Part shown: one piece after another, positions 58,198 through 64,000 of the stretch
Position numbering within the stretch: the first letter of the stretch is position 1
Layout of the letters: the number at the start of each line of letters is the position of its first letter
DNA from: Rhodospirillales bacterium
GTDB lineage: Bacteria > Pseudomonadota > Alphaproteobacteria > Rhodospirillales > Shumkoniaceae
DNA: 64,000 bases
Direction: 5' to 3'
Assembly (NCBI GenBank): GCA_018432935.1
Contig: JAHDSF010000024.1
Span: 183,296 to 247,295 of the forward strand
Program-made: the position numbers and the translations under genes
Notes under the pieces: generated by a model
The model's database searches: none
What the model saw: only the letters and a program-made list of their open reading frames with translations
Told to the model about the DNA's origin: nothing

Positions 58198-59103
58198 ATG
58201 GCGCCGTGGCGGATCGAGCGCGGCCGGGTGCTGAGCGAGGGCCTGACGGTTGCCGTGTTCCAGGCGTTCATCCGCGGGCTGCCGGGAGGAATCCCGGGCG
58301 GGCTGGTGTGGATCAACCGGGCGCCCCTGTGGCGGACTGCCCCTGCCACGCCCCCCTCCGCACTGGAGGCCGCGCTGGCTGCACTGCGCCGCCATTACGT
58401 CGACGGCCGCCGCTTCTACCTGCGGGTGGCGCCGCCGGTGGCAGAGGCGGGATGCCGGCCGGCGTCCCCCGGCCTTGCCGTTACCGACATCCCCGGCTGG
58501 GCATCGGCCCGGCTCGACCTGGCGCCGCCGCTGGCGGCGCTGCGCGCCGGGCTGCGCCAGAAATGGCGCAACGGCCTCAACCGCGGCGAGCGCGAGGGGA
58601 TGGAGATCCTCCGCGGCGGCGTCGCCTTCGAGGCTTTCGTCGCCGCCCACGAGACGTTCGTCGCCGAGGCCGGCTTCACGGCCACGGTGACCCCGGCCTT
58701 CCTGCGCACCCTGCGAGCGATGGGCGGACCGCTCGAAGCCCTGGTGGCGCGGCGTAAAGGCCGCGTCCTCGGTGGCGTCCTGATCGCCGACTACGGCGAC
58801 ACCGCCGAGTATCTGGCCGGCAACACGAGCGACGAGGGGCGCGCCCTCAACGCCGGGCAGGTGCTGCTGTGGCAGGCGGTCGCCGCCGCCAGGGAACGGG
58901 GTCGGGCATGGTTCGACCTCGGCGGCATGGACGAGGCGCTGACGCCGCCCGGGATCTATCGTTTCAAGGAGGGGCTGGGCGGCATCCCGTACCGTCTCGC
59001 CGCCGAGCTGGAAGCGGTGCCCTCGCGCGGTCTGGGCGCGCTGACCGGTCGCATCGTGCGCGCCCGCACCGCCCGCGCCCGCGGCCAAGGGGTGACGGCG
59101 TGA
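58198..59103 (+). CDS. FemAB/GNAT-like acyltransferase (5' end uncertain)
   Basis: At least 301 residues from the first ATG. Similarity to FemAB-type peptidyl or N-acyl transferases is seen in LRQKWRNGLNRGEREGMEI, a GNAT core with RKGRVLGGVLIADYGDTAEYLAGNTSDEGRALNAGQVLLWQAV, and FDLGGMDEALTPPGIYRFKEGLGG near the end. Family-typical sequence (FLDRSLIQSWAYGEAK) continues upstream of this ATG in the same frame to a stop at 58048-58050, but no ATG, GTG or TTG occurs there. The acceptor is unknown. Its stop overlaps the deacetylase start (GTGA). Confidence 0.78.
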   Translation: MAPWRIERGRVLSEGLTVAVFQAFIRGLPGGIPGGLVWINRAPLWRTAPATPPSALEAALAALRRHYVDGRRFYLRVAPPVAEAGCRPASPGLAVTDIPGWASARLDLAPPLAALRAGLRQKWRNGLNRGEREGMEILRGGVAFEAFVAAHETFVAEAGFTATVTPAFLRTLRAMGGPLEALVARRKGRVLGGVLIADYGDTAEYLAGNTSDEGRALNAGQVLLWQAVAAARERGRAWFDLGGMDEALTPPGIYRFKEGLGGIPYRLAAELEAVPSRGLGALTGRIVRARTARARGQGVTA

Positions 59104-59963
59104 GCGGGCTGCGCGACCGCCTGGCCAGACCTGCGCTGCTGTTGCAGCGCGGCTGGCTGCGCCTGCGGCCGCTGCCTGTCGGCGCGTTCCGTGTCCTCAT
59201 CTTCCACGACATCGCGGCCCACCAGCGTGACGCCTTCGCGCGCTTCGCCCGCTGGGCCGCCGAAGATCCGGGCGTCATCACGCCGCAGGATGCGGCGCGC
59301 CGCCTCGACGGCAGCTGGCTGGTGCCCGGCATCGAGGAAGGCCGGCAGCCGCTGCTGTTCACCTTCGATGACGGCTTCGTCTCCAATGCCGAGGTGGCGC
59401 GCGAGGTGCTGGAGCCGCTGGGCATCAAGGCGATCTTCTTCGTCTGCCCCGGCCTGGTCGATCTCGCGGGCGACGAGCAGCGGGAAGCCGTGCGCGCCAA
59501 CGTCTTCCGCGGCCGGATCGCAGAGCTGCCGGATGCGCTGCGCCTGATGCGGTGGGACGAGATCCGCGGCCTCGCGGCGGCCGGCCACGCAATCGGCTCG
59601 CACGGGCTGACCCATCAGCGGCTGGTTCCCCTGCTCGCCGGTGAGATCGAAGCCGAGGTGACGCAGGCTGCCGACCGGCTGGAGACCGAGCTGGGCGCCC
59701 CGGCCCCGTGGTTCGCCTTCACCTTCGGCGACATCGGCAGCGTCTCGCACGAGGCGCTCGCCGTTGCGGCATCGCGCCACCGCTACTGCCGCAGCGGCGT
59801 GCGCGGCCTGATGCGGCCCGGCATCCACCGGCTGGCGGTGCGCGCCGACCACGTCGACCTCGACGCGACCGACGACTATCGCCGCTTCGCCGCCGAAGGC
59901 GGGCTCGACCTGCGCTATCGCGACGCCCGCCGGCGCCTCGACGCAATGGCTGCCGGGCTCTGA
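59100..59963 (+). CDS. Polysaccharide deacetylase (NodB-homology) family protein
   Basis: A 287-residue carbohydrate esterase 4 protein. The metal- and base-providing Asp90-Asp91 (FTFDDGFVSN) and the His168/His172 pair (SHGLTHQRL) are present; FFVCPG and the C-terminal RPGIHR fit the fold. There is no signal peptide, so a cytoplasmic or membrane-associated sugar substrate is implied. GTG start overlaps the acyltransferase stop by 4 bp, so the two are coupled; both may act on one envelope glycan. Confidence 0.87.
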   Translation: MSGLRDRLARPALLLQRGWLRLRPLPVGAFRVLIFHDIAAHQRDAFARFARWAAEDPGVITPQDAARRLDGSWLVPGIEEGRQPLLFTFDDGFVSNAEVAREVLEPLGIKAIFFVCPGLVDLAGDEQREAVRANVFRGRIAELPDALRLMRWDEIRGLAAAGHAIGSHGLTHQRLVPLLAGEIEAEVTQAADRLETELGAPAPWFAFTFGDIGSVSHEALAVAASRHRYCRSGVRGLMRPGIHRLAVRADHVDLDATDDYRRFAAEGGLDLRYRDARRRLDAMAAGL

Positions 59964-59964
59964 G

Positions 59965-61077
59965 TCACAGAACTCGCAGCGCCGCGCCGAGGATCTCCGG
60001 ATCGAGGTCCTGATGCACCGGCAGCAGCACCAGCGTGCGGCGCAGCGCGACGGCGGCAGCGTGCGTCCGCTCGTCGGCCGTCACCTCGGGCGGCAGGTCC
60101 GGCCACGATTCGGCGGGGATGCCGCAGTCGCGCAGGCGGCGGAACACGTCCTGGGCGGCGGCATGCGAGGGGCAGCGCAGCACGAACCGGTACGGCACCC
60201 AATCGCCGCCGGCCAGGGGAACGCAGCCGAGCGGCCACGGGAACTCCGCCAGGAAACGGGCGTTGCGCCGGCGGGCTGCAGCGATGCCGTCGAGACCGTC
60301 CAGGCTACGCGCCAGCAGAGTCCGAGCCAGCGGCGCCGGGGCGGCGGCGGCCTGGACCTCCGCGGGCGGCGGATCGGCATCGAAGTCGCGTTGACCCCGC
60401 CGCGCCGCCAGGCGCCGTAGCAGCGGCTCCGGCAAGACCTTCTCGGCCAGCCGCCGCACCAGCCAAGGGGTTGCAGAAGGGAAGGCCGAAGGCAACGCGC
60501 GGCAGGTCGCGCACAAAGCCTCCCGCAGCGGCCCGGGGCGGACGGCGAGGATGCCGCCGTGCGGCAACGGCAGCAGCTTGTAGGGGCTGTAGAGGACGGC
60601 GCCGCCGCGGGCGCCGATTGCTCCCGACGGCCGCAGCGCGTGGGCGGCATCCTCGACCAGCAGGGCGCCGCTCGCCGCGGCGAAGGCCTCCGCTGGCGCG
60701 ATCTCGGCTGGCCGCCCGAAGACATGGACGAGGACGAATGCGTCCGGTCGACCCTGCGCCGTCATCGCCTGGCAGGCCGTCCAATCCGGGGCAGCGTCGA
60801 CGGTAACCGAATAGAAGCGCAGTACCGCGTCGGTCGTCCGCACCGGTCCCAGCGAGGCGTTGCAGAAATAACCGGGGAACCACAGCACAGGCGGACGGCC
60901 GAGGGAGACCTGCAACCCGCGGGCGATCGCCGCCAGCCCCCACGCCGCCCGCGACAGCAGGAACGTCTCTCCCCCCTCCGGCCGCCACGGCGCCAGCAGG
61001 TCCTGGCCGGAATCGCGGCCGGCGGCCAGCAGGTCGGTCGACAAGGGACGCGGGGCGACGCTGATGGGTGGCGGCAT
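59965..61077 (-). CDS. DegT/DnrJ/EryC1-like aminotransferase family protein
   Basis: A 370-residue PLP-fold protein, MPPPISVAPRPLSTDLLA. VEDAAHALRP corresponds to the cofactor-binding Asp segment, and Lys167 in YSPYKLLPLPHGG takes the position of the Schiff-base lysine (usual S-x-H/N-K-x-(I/L)..GGG). The sequence is divergent, and the C-terminal domain is short. Likely substrates are keto-sugars of envelope polysaccharides, in keeping with the convergent deacetylase gene (1 bp between stops). Alternative in-frame start at 61113. Confidence 0.8.
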   Translation of the reverse strand: MPPPISVAPRPLSTDLLAAGRDSGQDLLAPWRPEGGETFLLSRAAWGLAAIARGLQVSLGRPPVLWFPGYFCNASLGPVRTTDAVLRFYSVTVDAAPDWTACQAMTAQGRPDAFVLVHVFGRPAEIAPAEAFAAASGALLVEDAAHALRPSGAIGARGGAVLYSPYKLLPLPHGGILAVRPGPLREALCATCRALPSAFPSATPWLVRRLAEKVLPEPLLRRLAARRGQRDFDADPPPAEVQAAAAPAPLARTLLARSLDGLDGIAAARRRNARFLAEFPWPLGCVPLAGGDWVPYRFVLRCPSHAAAQDVFRRLRDCGIPAESWPDLPPEVTADERTHAAAVALRRTLVLLPVHQDLDPEILGAALRVL

Positions 61078-61211
61078 GGCCTGGCAAGAGCAGACGAAAG
61101 GGGGCCCCAGCATAGCCCGGCGACCGTCCGTTGGGGAGGCCGCTCCTTTCCGCGGTCGCCGAACCGCCCCCATTTCGCTATATGAAGGGCTGGCCCGTAC
61201 GAGGAGCGACC

Positions 61212-62138
61212 ATGGACAAGACCATTCGGGGGATCGGCATCAAGGCTCCCGAGACGGGCGGCGACCTGGACCGGCTGGACCGCGCACTGGACCTGCTGGA
61301 GCTGTTCGGCTGCACGTTCGCCGAGCTGCCGCTGTACGGCGAGGAGCTGATCGCCGGCGGCCGCATCCTGTGGCGCCGGGTCGAGGCCTACCGGGCACGT
61401 TGCGCGGCGCACGGCTTGCGCTACACCGTCCACGGACCGCAGTGCGGCAACTTCATGGACGAGGCGAACCGGGCGATGCACCTGGCGGTCGCCAACGCGA
61501 TGATCGAGATCACCGCCGCGATCGGCGCCGACGTGCTGGTCCTGCACGCGGGTCGGGTCCCGACCGGCGACCCCAACGCGCTCGAGCGTCTGCTCGGGCT
61601 GGAACGCCAGGCCATGCGCACCCTCGGCGATGCCGCAGCGCCGCTTGGGGTCACGCTGGCGCTGGAGAACCTGTACTCGGAAGGCGATCTTGCCGCCGTC
61701 AACGTGGTCCGCCTCGCCCGCCAGGTGGCCGAGATCGCCCACGAGAACGTCGTCGGCGCGCTGGATTTCCAGCACGCCCGCATCCAGACCACGCTGGAAG
61801 GCACCGATTACGCGCAGAGCCTGGCCGCCTACGCGCCTTACGTCCGCCACCTCCACGTCCACGATTCCTTCGGAAGGCCGAAGACGGCCCGCAGCCATCA
61901 CCCGTCCGAGGACGTCGCCTTCGGCCAGGGCGACCTCCACCTGCCGCTGGGCTGGGGCGATACTCCGTGGGAGACGGTGGCGCCGTTGCTGCGTCTCAGG
62001 CCCGGCACCACGCTGATCCTCGAGGTGGCGCAGCGCTACTGGGCCTCGGAGGGCCGCGAGATGCTGGCCCGCGCCCGCGAACTCGCCGGCATGCTGGAGG
62101 CGGCCGCCTTCTCCCAGCGTCGCGCCGGCACCGCGTAG
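61212..62138 (+). CDS. Sugar phosphate isomerase/epimerase family protein (AP endonuclease 2-like TIM barrel)
   Basis: A 308-residue xylose isomerase-like TIM barrel. Metal-binding motifs are visible in order: VHGPQ, VLHAGRVP, LALENLYSEGD (Glu), GALDFQHAR (Asp/His), LHVHDSFGRP (His/Asp) and LILEVAQRYW (Glu). The substrate is unknown. ATG at 61212 follows GAGGAGCGAC. Divergent from the DegT-like gene across 134 bp; the tRNA gene follows 48 bp downstream. Confidence 0.85.
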   Translation: MDKTIRGIGIKAPETGGDLDRLDRALDLLELFGCTFAELPLYGEELIAGGRILWRRVEAYRARCAAHGLRYTVHGPQCGNFMDEANRAMHLAVANAMIEITAAIGADVLVLHAGRVPTGDPNALERLLGLERQAMRTLGDAAAPLGVTLALENLYSEGDLAAVNVVRLARQVAEIAHENVVGALDFQHARIQTTLEGTDYAQSLAAYAPYVRHLHVHDSFGRPKTARSHHPSEDVAFGQGDLHLPLGWGDTPWETVAPLLRLRPGTTLILEVAQRYWASEGREMLARARELAGMLEAAAFSQRRAGTA

Positions 62139-62186
62139 CGAGCGTCTTGCCAACTGCGCTCCGGGGCGATAAGGTGCGCGCCCGGC

Positions 62187-62262
62187 GCCGCAGTAGCTCA
62201 GTCGGTAGAGCAGCGCATTCGTAATGCGCGGGTCGGGAGTTCGAGTCTCTCCTGCGGCACCA
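62187..62262 (+). tRNA. tRNA-Thr (anticodon CGT)
   Basis: A 76-nt cloverleaf with encoded CCA. Acceptor GCCGCAG/CTGCGGC pairs fully, D-stem GCTC/GAGC, anticodon stem GCGCA/TGCGC with loop TTCGTAA (anticodon CGT at 62220-62222, reads ACG), 5-nt variable loop and T-arm GGGAG-TTCGAGT-CTCTC with one G-T pair. The 3' end faces a recombinase-containing element, so it may serve as an integration site. Confidence 0.96.
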
Positions 62263-62579
62263 CCGAATTCCCCTTATATCTCAAGGATCTAAGTAGGCGC
62301 CAGCGAGCTCGTTTCATGGCGTCTCCGGAAGATTCGCGGTCTGCGGAAAGCCGCAGAAATCCTTGGCTGTCCGGATCGGTCCGAGAAAGACTTCCACAAA
62401 ATTTCCACAAAATGGCGTGCCTCGGTCAGGTCCGGTTCGGCTCGGTCACATCAGCGAATCTGCGCCTGCTGACGCGATCGCGTCGAGTATAGCGTTGCCT
62501 TCAGCAGGACCGTCGTTCCACAAAACGGAAAACCCCGGACAAGAGATCCGGGGTTTCACACCTCCTGGCGAGACTGAGA
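62263..62579. other. 317-bp region between tRNA-Thr and the small HTH gene
   Basis: No gene is supported. It contains a TTTCCACAAAA-type direct repeat near 62392-62412, common next to recombinase target sites, and the terminator at 62530-62556. A translated frame on the minus strand (62198-62410) only reads back through the tRNA. Confidence 0.55.
62530..62556 (-). terminator. Rho-independent terminator of the small HTH gene
   Basis: A perfect 10-bp stem (AAACCCCGGA / TCCGGGGTTT) with a 7-nt loop, followed on the minus strand by TTCCGTTTTG. It lies 24 bp after the stop of the HTH gene at 62580. Confidence 0.75.
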
Positions 62580-62822
62580 CTAGCGTCGTCGCGGCTTGTC
62601 AGGTTCGTTGTCGTTGTCGAACTCCTTGGAAGCGGCGTTCTGCGCCGAGCGATAGCGGCTATGAAGCTCGTCCTCCGCGATCTTCAGCCTCCCGTTGGCA
62701 GGATCGGGGAAGAAGGGGAGTTTCCGCTCGACCGCGATGCGGCGCATCTGACGGGGCGAGAATTTGAGGTTGAGTTCGGCGAGAGTGGCGCGGGCTTCCT
62801 CGATCGTAAGGTACTTAGTCAT
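62580..62822 (-). CDS. Small helix-turn-helix (excisionase-like) protein
   Basis: An 80-residue protein: MTKYLTIEEARATLAEL, then SPRQMRRIAVERKLPFF and NGRLKIAEDEL, a winged-HTH arrangement of the MerR/excisionase type, with an acidic-basic tail (KEFDNDNEPDKPRRR). Such proteins direct excisive recombination or regulate element genes. It lies between a tRNA gene and a tyrosine recombinase on the same strand and is followed by its own terminator. The assignment to Xis-like function is by context. Confidence 0.7.
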   Translation of the reverse strand: MTKYLTIEEARATLAELNLKFSPRQMRRIAVERKLPFFPDPANGRLKIAEDELHSRYRSAQNAASKEFDNDNEPDKPRRR

Positions 62823-63073
62823 CGTCTATTCCTGGTTCTCGTTTCGACCGGCTGCGCACCGACGGGTACGCAAGGAAGATTTTGGTTCGTCGAACGGGCT
62901 CGATCGCTGGCCAAAGGCTTTCTTGCGACAGTGGCGGAGATAGCGAGCTGATGGAACATCCTCGAAGGTCACACGACGGGCAACGGGGGGCAGCGTCACC
63001 GCAGAAAGCCGGGCAGGACGCCCAGCCTTCCGCGAAGAAGCCAAACATGGGTGGTGTCCTCGGCCCAGGCCGG

Positions 63074-63601
63074 TTATCGATGATCGTGGTGCCGGCTGTT
63101 TCGGGGGAAGTGCAGGTAAGCCGACATCGTCGAGGACGCCTGATGACCCAGGATGTCCCAAATTCCCAGATGCCGAGCGGTGAAGTGCCGCAAGTCCTGA
63201 AAGCGCAGGCTCCTGGCCAGGCCAGCCGAATCGCGGAGCCCGCAGAAAACCGCCAAGAAGGTTTGCGGCTGATATCGACGTCCCGCATCATCGGCAATGA
63301 TGTATTGCGACGTTCTTGGCATCTCGCTCAAGATCTTGCGAAGCTCCAGCCTAACCGGGAGCGCACGCAGGGAAGCCTCAAGGCCGGTGATTTTGTCCTC
63401 GCTGATCTGCGACCACCGCTCTTCCAGAATCGTGTGCAAACGGCCCCCCGTAAGCATGGCGAGACAGGCGGCGACTGCCATGGCGGGCCTGCCCCGCTCG
63501 CATGCCGTCTGGAGTAACGCCTCGATATCGCTTGACCTCCACTGCGGGACGTCTGGCTTGATGGCGAGGGGGGCGTGTTCGGTCTCGAGAGTCTCTTTCA
63601 T
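63074..63601 (-). CDS. Short tyrosine recombinase/phage integrase-like protein (probably degenerate)
   Basis: A 175-residue protein covering only the catalytic part of a phage-type integrase. Arg54 (TGGRLHTILEERW), the DLRH block with Arg138, His153 (ILGHQ) and the nucleophile candidate Tyr162 (MSAYLHF) are present. Two signs of decay: the N-terminal core-binding domain is missing, and the box-II histidine is Gln135 (FQDLRH); the distance from DLRH to LGH is about ten residues shorter than usual. ATG at 63601 follows AGGACAAGAGA. It lies between tRNA-Thr and a CRISPR array. Confidence 0.65.
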   Translation of the reverse strand: MKETLETEHAPLAIKPDVPQWRSSDIEALLQTACERGRPAMAVAACLAMLTGGRLHTILEERWSQISEDKITGLEASLRALPVRLELRKILSEMPRTSQYIIADDAGRRYQPQTFLAVFCGLRDSAGLARSLRFQDLRHFTARHLGIWDILGHQASSTMSAYLHFPRNSRHHDHR

Positions 63602-63792
63602 GTTCTCTTGTCCTGTGTGGTGATGACCTGCGGTGCATTGCCGCGAGAGAGATATTGGGTCGCCACAAACAGGCATATTTGACACGACGCCCCAGCCATG
63701 GGCGGCGGTCACCACAGGACGATCTTCGACCAGGAGAGATATATCGGCACTCAAAGGGATGTCCGCGTCCCGCGTGCGCGCCGGTCTCGCGA

Positions 63793-64000
63793 CCATTCCA
63801 TCCCACGCCCCGCGCGGAGGGCGACGCGACGCAGGGCGTAATCCGCGCGCAGATCGAGGGTTTCAACCCGCGCCCCCCGCGCGGGGGGCGACATGCTCGG
63901 CCACGTCGGCAAGCACCTTGCCGCGGTTTCAACCCGCGCCCCCCGCGCGGGGGGCGACGTCCAGATCCAGCAGTCGTCAACCTTGCCGACTTGTTTCAAC
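63793..64000 (-). CRISPR. Type I-C-like CRISPR array, trailer end (continues past window)
   Basis: Two perfect 33-bp repeats (63860-63892 and 63926-63958), the first 8 bases of a third (63993-64000) and a degenerate terminal repeat (63793-63825). Spacers are 34, 33 and 34 bp. Read on the minus strand, repeats begin GTCGCCCCCC and end GGTTGAAAC, matching type I-C. The degenerate repeat marks the 3' (leader-distal) end, so leader and cas genes should lie beyond 64000. No cas gene is in the window. Confidence 0.93.

Noticed and set aside
62815..63297. Minus-strand frames between the recombinase and HTH genes
   Set aside because: Overlap the recombinase 3' end, show no domain and have skewed Arg/Pro/Ser composition.
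63751..63999. Minus-strand 82-codon frame with repeated SPPARGARVET peptides
   Set aside because: The repeated peptide is just the CRISPR repeat translated.

Overview
The window is about 64 kb of GC-rich (roughly two-thirds G+C by eye) chromosomal DNA from an alphaproteobacterium, most likely of Rhodospirillales type. The best indicator is the cluster hemC-hemD-mitofilin-hemY, divergent from tsaD/gpsA, which is an alphaproteobacterial arrangement. NodT-type efflux lipoproteins, a class II DAHP synthase and PotFGHI polyamine transport agree with this. Almost all coding space is metabolic housekeeping, broken up by a few lower-GC accessory insertions.

Layout. 1-4620: a TTC38-type TPR protein (cut by the window edge) behind a large SARP/BTAD-cyclase-like-ATPase-TPR regulator. 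4735-11546: UdgX, an SDR, a PQQ-type sugar dehydrogenase, gamma-glutamyltransferase, enoyl-CoA hydratase and L-serine dehydratase. 11550-16090: a complete MacA-MacB-NodT efflux operon. 16317-18214: a GH88 hydrolase coupled to an SDR. 18244-21759: an output-less four-helix-type sensor, divergent from a full chemoreceptor. 21813-23492: EttA. 23730-27973: an accessory island with VapBC and an IetA/IetS AAA ATPase-subtilase pair. 28273-33246: trans-aconitate methyltransferase-like protein, DUF4405 membrane protein, histidine kinase and NAD synthetase. 33450-37943: a hypothetical protein, nicotinate phosphoribosyltransferase, DAHP synthase and a NnrU/ICMT-like protein. 37966-39933: class A penicillin-binding protein. 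40235-44233: potFGHI. 44303-48824: pentapeptide protein, Acs, a hypothetical protein, an EVE protein and GpsA. 48905-51923: an insertion between gpsA and tsaD with a DUF6973-like orphan, a possible immunity partner, a DMT transporter and an internally duplicated secreted protein. 52037-58076: tsaD, then hemC, a DUF559-HemD fusion, mitofilin and hemY. 58198-62138: FemAB-like acyltransferase, polysaccharide deacetylase, DegT-like aminotransferase and sugar isomerase. 62187-64000: tRNA-Thr(CGT), then a probable integrated element with a small HTH protein, a short tyrosine recombinase and the trailer end of a type I-C-like CRISPR array that runs off the window.

The most unusual locus is hemD. A DUF559 (Vsr-like) endonuclease module, bracketed by two nearly identical 103-bp palindromic repeats exactly 420 bp apart, sits in frame at the 5' end of the uroporphyrinogen-III synthase gene. 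The open frame runs through both repeats, so the predicted product is a DUF559-HemD fusion. This suggests a nuclease-associated selfish repeat that tolerates insertion into an essential gene. Other points worth follow-up are the IetAS island with near-matching flanking repeats, a perfect palindromic operator over the vapBC promoter, the orphan DUF6973/immunity-like pair with its own strong promoter, and a FemAB-like gene whose conserved N-terminus has no standard start codon.
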